Of a stretch of 64,000 nucleotides of DNA, positions 11,343 to 20,973 are shown in pieces. The DNA lies in assembly GCF_014836765.1 (NCBI RefSeq), contig NZ_JACSQG010000001.1, positions 616,896 through 680,895 on the forward strand. Reading direction: 5' to 3'. The notes under the pieces were generated by a model that was given only the letters and a program-made list of their open reading frames with translations, had not been told where the DNA came from and did not search any database. Each line of letters opens with the position of its first letter. Within the stretch, counting starts at the first letter, position 1. Source of the stretch: Serpens gallinarum. GTDB taxonomy: Bacteria; Pseudomonadota; Gammaproteobacteria; Pseudomonadales; Pseudomonadaceae. The position numbers and the translations under genes were made by a program.

Positions 11343-11372
11343 TGCGGTTCTGCGTTTTTGCGCAGGACCGCA
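11343..11372 (+). terminator. Hairpin after the membrane protein gene
   Basis: A 12-bp stem with one G-T pair (TGCGGTTCTGCG / CGCAGGACCGCA) and a T-rich loop lies 16 bases after the stop codon. No run of T follows, so it may weaken rather than end transcription toward the sulfatase gene. Confidence 0.5.
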
Positions 11373-11475
11373 TTGTCATTTGTGGAAAGGCCCCTCCGGC
11401 TTTGGAACGTACATAACCAGCATTGTTAGCGAGCCACGAGCTGCCGGCGGCGTGCCTGGAATAAGAGGTGGAATG

Positions 11476-13509
11476 ATGGATTGGCTGCAATCGCGCCGTT
11501 TGCACTATGTAGTCGGCGCAGTCGCGCTGCTGTTCGCGCTGTTCGCCGCGTTGCGGTTAATGTTCTTCTTTGGCTTTTCCGGGCTCGACAGCAGCGCCCT
11601 GAGCGGTGTTGAAGCCGTACCCGAAACCCTAGGCATCGGCCTGCGTTTCGACCTGCGCCTGGCGATCCTGGTGTTGCTGCCGGTTGCCGTCCTGGCCTGG
11701 CTGCCCCGCTGGAACCTGACCCGCGTAACGGCGCTGCGCTGGGTCGCTCGTGCTTATCTGGCCTTGGCGCTGGCCGCGCTGCTGATGATCTACATCATCG
11801 ACTTTGGCCACTACGCCTACTTGGGTGTGCGCATCAATGCCACGGTGTTCCGCTTCCTGGAGGATGCGCAGATTTCCACCGACATGGTCTGGCAGACTTA
11901 TCCGGTCGTGTGGATCACCCTGGGCTGGCTGCTGACCAGTGTACTGGCCTGGTTCGCCCTGGTGCGTCTGGAACGCATCACCCTGGATCGCCCCGCCAAG
12001 CGCCTGAAGAGGTGGTCGCTGGTCTGGGGCAGCGTCGTGATGGTGCTGGTACTGTTTTTCGCGTTGCTCGGGCGTATCTCGGGTGTGAACCTGGAAAACC
12101 CGGTGCCGCTGCGCTGGAGCGATGCATTCTTCTCCGGCGACAACCAGGTGTCCGCCCTGGGCCTGAACCCCGTTCTGTTCCTGTATGACACCTCCCGCGT
12201 ATCCCGCACGCCTTATGAGGAAGACGTGGTGCGCCAGTACTACCCGGCCATCAGTCACTACCTGGGTGTGCAGGAGCCGGATGCCCAAGCGCTGAATTTC
12301 CAGCGTACGCAGGCACCGCAGCCTTATCAATTGCAGGCTGAGCGTCGACCGAATGTGGTCTTCGTCATGCTCGAATCCTTGGGTACCAGTGCGGTCGGTG
12401 CTTACGGCAATCCCCTGAACCCGACGCCGAACATCGACCGCCTGGCCAAGGAGAGTTGGTTCTTCGAACATTTCTACGTGCCGGTGACCGGCACGGCCAA
12501 AACCGTGTGGGCGAGCATTACCGGGATTCCCGATGTGTCCCGCGAGCAAACCGCCACGCGCAACCCGTTGATCACCAATCAGCACACCCTGATCAATGCG
12601 TTGAAAGGCTACGAGAAGTTTTACCTGATCGGTGGCAACTCCGGTTGGGCCAACATGAATGCCCTGGTTCGTCAAAGCATTGACGATGTGCAGCTGTATG
12701 AAGAGCGCCATTGGCAATCGCCGCTGGTGGATGTCTGGGGAATTTCCGACCTCGACCTGTTCAAGGAGAGCGACACGATCTTGCAGGCGGTTGCCGACGA
12801 CACGCCGTTCTTCGCTTATATCCAGACAGCCGGCAACCATCGTCCTTTTACCATTCCCAAGAACAATGACGGCTTCCAGGTCAGCGAACTCACTCAAGAC
12901 GAGGTTCGTGAGTACGGTTCGGTCACCAAGGCTCAATATGAAGCCGTGCGGCTGCTCGACTTCAACATTGGTCGACTGATGGAAATCGCCAAGGCCGGGG
13001 GCTGGTACGACGACACCATCTTTGTCATGTTCGGCGACCACAACACGCGCATCACCCAGTTGCCGCACATGCCGCCAGCCTTCGAAAAACTGGGGCTGGA
13101 AAGCAACCATGTACCGTTGTTGATTCACGGGCCGAAATGGCTGCAACCCAAGACGTTTGACGAAGCTGTCGGCCTGGCTGACCTACTGCCGACCGTTGCC
13201 GGCCTGCTGGGCTTCGAGTTCCAGAACGGCACTCTGGGCCGTGATATCCAGCAGCCCGCCCCAGAAGGCGAGCGGGTGGTGCCCCTGGTGTTGCTCGAAG
13301 GCACCTTCCCAATCATTGGCGGGGTCACCAAGGATTTCCTGGTGCAGATGAACCATGACGGCAGTAAGCCGACCATGCACGATCTCGCCTCGCAAATGCC
13401 TCTGGATAATGTCGCCGACGAGCATCCAGAAGAGTTCCAGCGGCTGTTGGAACTGACCCACGGCTTGCATGAAGCAGCGCGCTTAATGATGTATCAGAAC
13501 GTACGCTGA
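11476..13509 (+). CDS. LTA synthase family sulfatase-fold membrane protein
   Basis: The 677-residue protein has about five membrane helices in the first 210 residues and a periplasmic alkaline-phosphatase/sulfatase-fold domain from about 290. Metal and catalytic landmarks are NVVFVMLESLGTSAVG, the likely Thr nucleophile in GTAKTVWASITG, and FVMFGDHNTR. In Gram-positives this family polymerises glycerol phosphate; in Gram-negatives relatives add phosphoglycerol or phosphoethanolamine to glycans. The start at 11476 has GAGG seven bases upstream; ATG at 11473 is also possible. It follows the sialidase-fold and membrane genes in the same direction and is closed by a strong terminator. Confidence 0.88.
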   Translation: MDWLQSRRLHYVVGAVALLFALFAALRLMFFFGFSGLDSSALSGVEAVPETLGIGLRFDLRLAILVLLPVAVLAWLPRWNLTRVTALRWVARAYLALALAALLMIYIIDFGHYAYLGVRINATVFRFLEDAQISTDMVWQTYPVVWITLGWLLTSVLAWFALVRLERITLDRPAKRLKRWSLVWGSVVMVLVLFFALLGRISGVNLENPVPLRWSDAFFSGDNQVSALGLNPVLFLYDTSRVSRTPYEEDVVRQYYPAISHYLGVQEPDAQALNFQRTQAPQPYQLQAERRPNVVFVMLESLGTSAVGAYGNPLNPTPNIDRLAKESWFFEHFYVPVTGTAKTVWASITGIPDVSREQTATRNPLITNQHTLINALKGYEKFYLIGGNSGWANMNALVRQSIDDVQLYEERHWQSPLVDVWGISDLDLFKESDTILQAVADDTPFFAYIQTAGNHRPFTIPKNNDGFQVSELTQDEVREYGSVTKAQYEAVRLLDFNIGRLMEIAKAGGWYDDTIFVMFGDHNTRITQLPHMPPAFEKLGLESNHVPLLIHGPKWLQPKTFDEAVGLADLLPTVAGLLGFEFQNGTLGRDIQQPAPEGERVVPLVLLEGTFPIIGGVTKDFLVQMNHDGSKPTMHDLASQMPLDNVADEHPEEFQRLLELTHGLHEAARLMMYQNVR

Positions 13510-13579
13510 CGGCAGCTGCCTAACCCATGCCTCGCGCAGGCGAGGCTGACGGGCTGCGCAAGGGTCCCTGTCTATCGAA

Positions 13580-13612
13580 AAGCGTTGCGCTTGCCCGCAA
13601 CGCTTTTTTTTT
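13580..13612 (+). terminator. Terminator after the LTA synthase-like gene
   Basis: The stem AAGCGTTGCG / CGCAACGCTT is followed by nine T residues on the plus strand. It lies between two converging genes; on the minus strand the following T-run is weak. Confidence 0.88.
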
Positions 13613-13619
13613 ATGCCTG

Positions 13620-14198
13620 TTATTCAGGCTTGGCCGCAGCCTTCCACAGCACCTCGGCGACCTGCTGGCGAAGAGCAATCACGCGTGCGGCGACGAATAA
13701 CAGGTCAGACATGCGGTTCAGATACGCGAGCAGCACCGGGCGCAGCGTTTCGCTGGCGTTGAGGTGCTGGCAGCGCCGTTCGGCTGTGCGCGCGACGCTG
13801 CGGCACAGGTGGGCCTGTGCGATCAGCCGCGAGCCACCGGGCAGGATGAATTCCTTGAGCGGGCCGACTTCGTCATTCCAGCGGTCTATGACGTCTTCCA
13901 GGCGGGCAATTTCACGCTCATCCACGGCCTGGTACTCCGGCATCGCCAGCTCTCCGCCCAGGTCAAACAGGCGATGTTGGCAGGGAAGCAGCACGTCGCT
14001 CACTTCGGCAAGGCCAGGCCAGCGAGCCTGTTGTTTTGCCAGATCGGCGAGCAGTAGGCCGAGCTGGCAGTTGAGGGTATCAACCTCGCCCATCGCCTCG
14101 ACGCGCGGATGATCCTTGCCAACCCGGCGGCCATCGGCCAGGCCGGTCTCGCCGCTGTCGCCGGTACGGGTGTAAATCTTGGATAAACGGTATCCCAT
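13620..14198 (-). CDS. PduO-type ATP:cob(I)alamin adenosyltransferase
   Basis: This 192-residue enzyme transfers the adenosyl group of ATP to cob(I)alamin to make adenosylcobalamin. The N-terminal ATP-binding segment is KIYTRTGDSGETGLADG, and the second conserved stretch is HLCRSVARTAERR followed by YLNRMSDLLFVAAR. The length matches the family. It lies six bases downstream of the histidine kinase on the minus strand, so it is probably the last gene of that run. No cobalamin-dependent enzyme is encoded nearby. Confidence 0.95.
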   Translation of the reverse strand: MGYRLSKIYTRTGDSGETGLADGRRVGKDHPRVEAMGEVDTLNCQLGLLLADLAKQQARWPGLAEVSDVLLPCQHRLFDLGGELAMPEYQAVDEREIARLEDVIDRWNDEVGPLKEFILPGGSRLIAQAHLCRSVARTAERRCQHLNASETLRPVLLAYLNRMSDLLFVAARVIALRQQVAEVLWKAAAKPE

Positions 14199-14204
14199 GG
14201 GGGT

Positions 14205-16217
14205 TTAAAGTCCTGAACTGAGAGGTTCGGCCAGTGGCAGGCGCAGTGTGAATGTCGTGCCCTGACCCGGTTTGGAACTCACTTCCATCTGGCCTTTGTG
14301 GTTGTTGGTAATGATGAAGTACGAAACTGACAGGCCGAGCCCTGTGCCCTGACCTACTTCCTTGGTGGTGAAGAAAGGCTCGAAGATACGCTTGCGCACG
14401 GCCTCATGCATGCCCACGCCATTGTCTGTCACCTGAATTTCCGCCCAGGGTGGAGTGTACCGGGTACGCAGGGTGATTTGTCCCGGCGGCCCGCCTTCGC
14501 GATGGTGGATAGCCTGGGCGGCGTTTTTCAACAGGTTGAGCAGCACCTGTTCCAGTTCATTGGCGATGCAGGGCACCGTCTCCAGCTGTGGGTCGAATTT
14601 TCGCTGGATGAGCAGCGATTTGAAGTCGAATCCCTCACTGAGATCGAAATCATTGCCGGCGATTTCCACTGCCTGATCGATCAACTGGGCGAGATTGCAG
14701 GGCGCCAACACGCGGTCACTGCGCCGGCTGAAGTTGAGCATGTGGGAGACGATGCGCGCCGCACGTGTGCCTGCGCTCTGTATGCCATCGAGCAGGTGTG
14801 GAATTTCCCGAGCGCTCAGGTAATGACTGATGCGCTCCAGGCTGACTCCGCTTTCCAGTGCCTGTTGGCGGTTCTTCTCCAGGTCGGGCGACAGGCGTCG
14901 GCGAATGTTCTGCACGTTGTGCAGGATGGCGCCCAGCGGGTTATTGATTTCATGGGCCATGCCGGCCGCCAGGCTGCCCACCGAGAGCATTTTTTCCGAC
15001 TGCACCATGGCGTCTTCCAAGGCCAGCCGCTCGGTGATGTCGTCGATACGGATCACCACGCCGCGCCCGACCTTGCCGCTCAGCGGGTAAAAGGTCAGCG
15101 TGTAGTGGCGTAGCTCGCCATGGCGCGGCAGGGAAACCCGTTCGATGCGTTCGACCTTGCGCCGTTCCGCCGTCTCGCGCAACTGGGCGAGAAACGGCTT
15201 GAGCAGCGGGAAGGCCAGCAGCACCGGCTGGTTCAAGGCCTGCTCCAGGTCGGTGCCAGACAGTTGGCTGGCTTCGTGATTCCACTGGGTGACATACAGC
15301 TGGTCATCAAGGGCGATAAGGGCCGAAGGCATCGAGTCGATGATGCTGTTCAGGTAATTTTGAAAGCCGGTGAGCTGTTTTTCGATCTTGCCGCGTACCT
15401 GCACCTCGAGCTCTAGCTGACGGTTGGAGTGCCGGGTTTCCTCGGTCAGTGAGCTGGCATGGTCGAAGGCATTCTGCGCTTCGTCGCGCGCCCGCTTGAG
15501 TTGCTGCTCGCGAGACTGCATGCGCGACAGCATGGTGTTGAACGCCTCGGCCAGGCTGCCGATTTCATCCTGGTTGCCGGGCGCGGCACGTAAGGCATAG
15601 TTCTCCTCGCGGGTGACCTGACGTGTCAATTCCTCCAGGCGCCGGATAGGCTCGGTCACCAGGCGGCGAATTTCGCGCACCACCACCAGCCAGAGCAGGA
15701 TGCTGAGCAGCAGGATTGCCAGGCTGGCACTCAGCGTGCCGGTATAGAACGCGCCCGGCAGTTCGCTGGAGGCGACCAGCAGCAGATGGCCCGGCGGCCC
15801 CTCGGCTTGCGGCAACTCGATCAATAGGTTGGTGCGAAATTCGGTCAGCCGCCACAGCTCCAGGCGCTCCAGATGTGCGGGCAGATCAAGCTGCTCGCCT
15901 CGCTGAAGCTGTGCCAGGTTACGGCCTTGCGGGTCATACAGCGCCGCCGCCCGCAAGGGTTCATAAGGTTGCAACCGCTCCAGCAGGGCGTGGGCATGAG
16001 CGGGCGAGCTCAGTGCCTGGCGGCTCAGCGCGGGACTGGCGATCAGTTGGCCAAGAGCCTGCATCGCTTGAGGCGTAACGCTCTGCTGGGAAATCCAGTA
16101 GGCGGCGCTGATGAAGGTCAGGTTGGCCGCAAGCAACACCGCGCTGAGCAACACCAGCAAGGCGACGAGCAGTTTCTGCCCGACCGGGAGATTGTCCAGG
16201 CGCCGACGCAGGGACAT
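14205..16217 (-). CDS. Membrane sensor histidine kinase (HAMP-PAS-HisKA-HATPase)
   Basis: The 670-residue kinase has a membrane helix at about 13-35, a periplasmic sensor region, a second helix near 170-190, HAMP, a coiled coil, a PAS-like domain (NYLNSIIDSMPSALIALDD onward) and the kinase core. The phosphorylated His is in MAHEINNPLGAILHN. ATP-site motifs are LLNLLKNAAQAI, DNGVGM and GTGLGLS. No response regulator sits directly beside it in the operon; the REC protein two genes upstream (17255-18217) may or may not be its partner. Gene order matches PA4398 of P. aeruginosa (from memory). The signal is unknown. Confidence 0.92.
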   Translation of the reverse strand: MSLRRRLDNLPVGQKLLVALLVLLSAVLLAANLTFISAAYWISQQSVTPQAMQALGQLIASPALSRQALSSPAHAHALLERLQPYEPLRAAALYDPQGRNLAQLQRGEQLDLPAHLERLELWRLTEFRTNLLIELPQAEGPPGHLLLVASSELPGAFYTGTLSASLAILLLSILLWLVVVREIRRLVTEPIRRLEELTRQVTREENYALRAAPGNQDEIGSLAEAFNTMLSRMQSREQQLKRARDEAQNAFDHASSLTEETRHSNRQLELEVQVRGKIEKQLTGFQNYLNSIIDSMPSALIALDDQLYVTQWNHEASQLSGTDLEQALNQPVLLAFPLLKPFLAQLRETAERRKVERIERVSLPRHGELRHYTLTFYPLSGKVGRGVVIRIDDITERLALEDAMVQSEKMLSVGSLAAGMAHEINNPLGAILHNVQNIRRRLSPDLEKNRQQALESGVSLERISHYLSAREIPHLLDGIQSAGTRAARIVSHMLNFSRRSDRVLAPCNLAQLIDQAVEIAGNDFDLSEGFDFKSLLIQRKFDPQLETVPCIANELEQVLLNLLKNAAQAIHHREGGPPGQITLRTRYTPPWAEIQVTDNGVGMHEAVRKRIFEPFFTTKEVGQGTGLGLSVSYFIITNNHKGQMEVSSKPGQGTTFTLRLPLAEPLSSGL

Positions 16218-16264
16218 GGGAACTTCGCAGAATGGCTTGAAGGTTCCGGCAGGGTAGCCGGGCT

Positions 16265-17227
<963 letters not shown>

Positions 17228-17254
17228 TCAGGGCGTCAGGGGAAATGACGCGTA

Positions 17255-18217
17255 TCAGCGAGCGGTCAGACGCTGCACCGCGATGCGCCCGCCGGCATGG
17301 GCCTGAGGTAAATGTTGCGCAGCCTGTGTCATCAGGTCTTCGGGGGTTTGCGGCAGCGCCTCGGCGTCCAGTCCGACGAGGCTGATCACGGCGTTGAGTT
17401 CCACGAGGCCTTCGCGTGTCTTGAATGGTTGCTGGCTGAAACCTTTGGCCAGACGGGTAAAGCTGTTGGCACGGCATTCGTTCAGCTCGCTGAGCAGGGC
17501 GATCAAGGCGAAGTGCTGATCGTCCAGGCGCACCAGGACGTCCAGAGGACGAACCAGCAATTGCAGACGTCGGGCGATGCCCGACAGCAACTCCTGGTGG
17601 AAAGCATCGCCATGACGCGTGCGCAGCTCCAGCAGTTTGGGCAGGCCAATCAGCACATAGCACAGCGCGCCGCCGCGCGAGTCGATCTGACGCAGGCTGT
17701 CGGCGAGCTTCTGGCGCAGGTAGCGAAGATTGCCCAGCCCGGTCAGCGGGTCCACCAGGTTGCGTTGTTCCAGGCAGGCAATGCTCTGGGTCAGCAGGCG
17801 GTTCTCCTGCAACAGGCGGTGAAGGGTATTGCACAGCCGGTCGCCGGCATAAATGCGCGGCACCAGTTGCTCACTGAGCTGAGTCTTGCTGATGAAATCA
17901 TCGACACCGTGGTCGAAGGCTTCGCCCAGGGCGTTATCGCCTTCCTTGCCGGTGAGCAGCATGATGTAGGTGTAGTGATCGGACATCTCGTCGAGCTGGC
18001 GTACCCGGGCAGTCAATTCCAGGCCGTCAATGTCCGGCATCAGCCAATCGGCGAGCAGCACACCGGTCGGGCGTTCCTCGATCTGCTGCAGCGCCTGCTC
18101 GGCACTGCTGGCAAAGCGCACGTCCTGGTAACCGGCCTGGGACAGGGTGCGGCCGATCATGGCACTGGAGAACTTGGCGTCATCCACCACCAGAATGCTG
18201 AGCTGGGGATTGGGCAT
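17255..18217 (-). CDS. Response regulator with degenerate GGDEF domain
   Basis: The 320-residue protein has a REC domain (1-120) with the acidic pair in ILVVDDAKFSS and the phospho-acceptor Asp in LLADWLMPDIDG. The second half aligns with GGDEF domains (LVDPLTGLGNLRYLRQKL), but the signature loop reads RLDDQHFAL where an active enzyme has GGDEF. It therefore cannot be a normal diguanylate cyclase. It may bind c-di-GMP or GTP, or act as a signalling partner. The position matches PA4396 of P. aeruginosa (from memory). It is divergent from yajQ, another gene linked to c-di-GMP. Confidence 0.9.
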   Translation of the reverse strand: MPNPQLSILVVDDAKFSSAMIGRTLSQAGYQDVRFASSAEQALQQIEERPTGVLLADWLMPDIDGLELTARVRQLDEMSDHYTYIMLLTGKEGDNALGEAFDHGVDDFISKTQLSEQLVPRIYAGDRLCNTLHRLLQENRLLTQSIACLEQRNLVDPLTGLGNLRYLRQKLADSLRQIDSRGGALCYVLIGLPKLLELRTRHGDAFHQELLSGIARRLQLLVRPLDVLVRLDDQHFALIALLSELNECRANSFTRLAKGFSQQPFKTREGLVELNAVISLVGLDAEALPQTPEDLMTQAAQHLPQAHAGGRIAVQRLTAR

Positions 18218-18259
18218 GGGCAGGGCTCTGAAAAGGGGCGTGGCAAGGCACCGGGTGCG

Positions 18260-18265
18260 TATAAT
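18260..18265 (+). promoter_or_regulatory. -10 box of the yajQ promoter
   Basis: A perfect TATAAT lies 77 bases before yajQ in the divergent gap. No good -35 box is visible at 16-18 bases, so the promoter may need an activator. Confidence 0.45.
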
Positions 18266-18342
18266 GACTGCCTCTTCTCAACCGTCAAGCTGGGTGCGCT
18301 CCGTTCCGTGAAGCCGGTCGCGCCAACTTTTGGAGGATTCTC

Positions 18343-18822
18343 ATGCCATCGTTCGACGTAGTGTCCGAGCTGGACAAACATGAACTGACCAACGCTGTGG
18401 ACAACGCTATCAAAGAGCTCGATCGTCGCTTCGATCTCAAAGGCAAATGCAGCATCGAAAGCAAGGACAAGGCACTGACGTTGACCGCCGAAGCCGAGTT
18501 CATGCTCGAGCAGATGCTCGACATCGTGCGCAGCAGCCTGGTCAAGCGCAAGATCGACTGCCAGTGCATGGACACCGAAGAGCCCTACGCGTCAGGCAAG
18601 GTGATGAAGCAGGAAGTGAAGTTCCGCGAGGGCATCGACAAAGAGTTGGCCAAGCAGATCGTCGCCCACATCAAGGAGCTCAAGCTCAAGGTGCAGGCCG
18701 CCATTCAAGGCGAGCAGGTACGCATTACCGGCAAGAAGCGTGACGATCTGCAGGAGGCCATCGCCGCCCTGCGTGCCAAAGAGTTCGGCATGCCGCTGCA
18801 GTACAACAACTTCCGCGATTGA
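18343..18822 (+). CDS. yajQ: YajQ family nucleotide (c-di-GMP) binding protein
   Basis: The 159-residue protein matches the YajQ family over its full length, from [19 protein letters not shown] to [12 protein letters not shown]. It has two ferredoxin-like halves. Family members bind c-di-GMP and, in Xanthomonas, act with a LysR regulator on virulence genes; in E. coli the protein binds ATP/GTP. The ribosome site tggagga is ideal. It is a single gene with its own promoter and terminator. Confidence 0.96.
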   Translation: MPSFDVVSELDKHELTNAVDNAIKELDRRFDLKGKCSIESKDKALTLTAEAEFMLEQMLDIVRSSLVKRKIDCQCMDTEEPYASGKVMKQEVKFREGIDKELAKQIVAHIKELKLKVQAAIQGEQVRITGKKRDDLQEAIAALRAKEFGMPLQYNNFRD

Positions 18823-18845
18823 TCCTGCTGCGCGGTTGAAATTTC

Positions 18846-18883
18846 AAAGGCCAGCTCCGTAAGGGGCTGGCCTTTGTTTTTTT
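18846..18883 (+). terminator. Rho-independent terminator of yajQ
   Basis: A 13-bp stem (AAAGGCCAGCTCC / GGGGCTGGCCTTT, one G-T pair) with a GTAA loop is followed by GTTTTTTT. Confidence 0.92.
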
Positions 18884-18896
18884 GGGGCGGGTTACA

Positions 18897-20432
18897 TCAG
18901 GGTGTGCGGGATTCGCTAAGCGCGTCCTCGGAGGGCTGTTGGCGCTCGCGCCCCCACTGCAGGCCGATCAAAACCAATGTGGGGATGCCGAGCAGGGCGG
19001 TCAGCACGAAGAATTCCTTGTAACCGAGCATTTCCACCAGCGCTCCGGAGTAGCCGCCAATCAGCCGTGGCAACAGCAGCATGATTGAGCTGAGCAGAGC
19101 GTATTGCGTGGCCGAGAATTTCAGGTTGGTCAGGCTCGACAGGTAGGCGACGAAGGCCGCGGTGGCCAGGCCGCCGCTGAAGTTGTCGCAGCTGATGGTC
19201 ACCACCAGCATTTGCAGGTTGGCTCCCAGGCTGCTCAGCACGGCGAACATCAGGTTGGTGACCGCAGCGGCCACTCCGCCGATGAATAGAATCGGCATGA
19301 TGCCGAAACGCACGATCAACAGGCCGCCGGCTCCGGCGCCCAGCAGAGTCATGATCAGGCCGAACAGCTTGCTGACACTGGCGATCTCGTCCTTGGTGAA
19401 GCCCAAGTCAATGTAGAAGACGTTGGCCATCACGCCCATTACCGTGTCGGAGAGCCGGTAGGTGGCGATCAGGCCGAGCATCAGCAACGCCTGCCAGCGA
19501 TAGCGGGTGATGAAGTCGTTCACCGGGGTCAGCACCGGCGCTAGGCTGCGGCGACCCAGGGTAGACAGGCACAGGGCGGTGAGAATGCCGTAGAGCAGGG
19601 CGCGCAGGAAGGCGCGGTCTTCGGTGATCAGCTCGCTCGGGTTGTCGCCAAGCAGGGTTTGGAAGCCCGTGTTGTAGAGCTGGGTGAACAGGGCCGGCAC
19701 GGACACCAGCAGCACGATCAGCACCATTACGGACAGCAACTGGCGCCTAAACCCGTAACGCTCGGTAGTCTGCTGCACTTGCGGAGTCAGCGGAGGTTCG
19801 CGCATCCAGATGCTGGTGATCAGGCCCGGCAGCATCAATAGCGCAAACAGCAGGTACGTGCTGCTCCAGGCGCTGAACTGATAGTCGCCGCCGGTGGAGC
19901 CAAACCAGCTGGCGAAATACAGAGCACCGGCCGTGGCGAGCAGGGCGGCGACGCGATAACCCGCCATGTAGCTGGCGGCCAGCGCAGCCTGACGGCTGCC
20001 ATCGGCGATTTCCAGGCGGTAGGCATCCACGGCGATGTCCTGGGTGGCCGAGGCGAACGCCACCAGCACGGCCAGGGCGATCAGCCAGGGCAACTGGTGC
20101 TGGGGGTCGAAGAACGCCATGCCGACCAGCCCGAGGGTAACCAGCAGTTGCGACAGAATTAGCCAGGAACGCCGTCGGCCAAGGCGGCCGAGCACGGGCA
20201 GGCGCCATTGATCGAGCATGGGCGCCCACACCCATTTGAAGGCATAGGCCAGGCCGATCAGGCTGGCAAAACCGATGGTTTGCAGCGAGACGCCGGCTTC
20301 ACGCAGCCACACCGACAGGGTGGCGAACACCAGCATGTACGGCAACCCGGCAGCAAAACCGAGCAAAAGCAGGGCCAGTGTGGCTGGGCTGGCATAGGCG
20401 TTAAGGGCGTCGCGCCAGGAGCGTTTGGGCAT
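18897..20432 (-). CDS. ampG: AmpG-type muropeptide permease (MFS)
   Basis: AmpG imports GlcNAc-anhydroMurNAc peptides for cell wall recycling and so influences AmpC beta-lactamase induction. The N-terminus (SWRDALNAYASPATLALLLLG, then GLPYMLVFATLSVWLREAGV) is diagnostic, and about 12-14 membrane helices are visible over 511 residues. The loop ASATQDIAVDAYRLEI is the MFS signature region. The ATG at 20432 (MPKRSWRD) was chosen over an upstream TTG at 20456; neither has a strong ribosome site. It sits next to yajQ as PA4393 does near PA4395 in P. aeruginosa (from memory). Confidence 0.92.
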   Translation of the reverse strand: MPKRSWRDALNAYASPATLALLLLGFAAGLPYMLVFATLSVWLREAGVSLQTIGFASLIGLAYAFKWVWAPMLDQWRLPVLGRLGRRRSWLILSQLLVTLGLVGMAFFDPQHQLPWLIALAVLVAFASATQDIAVDAYRLEIADGSRQAALAASYMAGYRVAALLATAGALYFASWFGSTGGDYQFSAWSSTYLLFALLMLPGLITSIWMREPPLTPQVQQTTERYGFRRQLLSVMVLIVLLVSVPALFTQLYNTGFQTLLGDNPSELITEDRAFLRALLYGILTALCLSTLGRRSLAPVLTPVNDFITRYRWQALLMLGLIATYRLSDTVMGVMANVFYIDLGFTKDEIASVSKLFGLIMTLLGAGAGGLLIVRFGIMPILFIGGVAAAVTNLMFAVLSSLGANLQMLVVTISCDNFSGGLATAAFVAYLSSLTNLKFSATQYALLSSIMLLLPRLIGGYSGALVEMLGYKEFFVLTALLGIPTLVLIGLQWGRERQQPSEDALSESRTP

Positions 20433-20467
20433 GGAGGTCCGAACAGGAACAGACAAAGTTCTGCACT

Positions 20468-20815
20468 CTAACCGTAGATATCCGTTGGATGCCAGCCGTA
20501 ACGCTGCATATCGACTCGATCGCCAGCCAGAATCAGACCTTCGGTACGCAGCCGAGCCCGCTGCTCGGCACCCGCCGGCGTTGCGGCTGGCAGGCTGAGA
20601 CGCCCGCTGGCCGAGAGTACCCGATGCCAGGGCAGGCGGCTGTCATCCGGTAGCTGAGAAAGCGTACGACCCACCCAGCGCGCGGCGCGCCCCAGCCCTG
20701 CCAGATGCGCCAGTTGGCCATAGCCCACCACCTTGCCGTACGGCACCTGTGCGAGCACCAGGTACACCGCTTCGCGTCGGGCCTGGGGACTGTTCAGAGG
20801 ATCAAAGCTGGGCAT
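20468..20815 (-). CDS. Alkyltransferase-like protein (MGMT C-terminal domain without Cys)
   Basis: The 115-residue protein resembles the DNA-binding domain of O6-alkylguanine transferases: VPYGKVVGYGQLAHLAG and the recognition helix RAARWVGRTLSQ. The active-site motif PCHR is PWHRV here, so the acceptor Cys is replaced by Trp. Such ATL proteins bind O6-alkylguanine and hand the lesion to nucleotide excision repair. The start at 20815 (MPSFDPLN) has GCAGG upstream; ATG at 20833 is weaker. It lies 36 bases upstream of ampG. Confidence 0.9.
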   Translation of the reverse strand: MPSFDPLNSPQARREAVYLVLAQVPYGKVVGYGQLAHLAGLGRAARWVGRTLSQLPDDSRLPWHRVLSASGRLSLPAATPAGAEQRARLRTEGLILAGDRVDMQRYGWHPTDIYG

Positions 20816-20973
20816 AGCAACCTGCGGGGCCATGGGAAGAAAAAATAATAGAGCGCGTGGATTAGCTCCGATTTATGAACTTATGGGTACGTTCATCGGT
20901 CCGCTTCTCCCCGAGCGGCTTATTCACGGATAATGCTCGGCTTTGTTTCGCCAGTCGACGGTTGGAAGTATTC

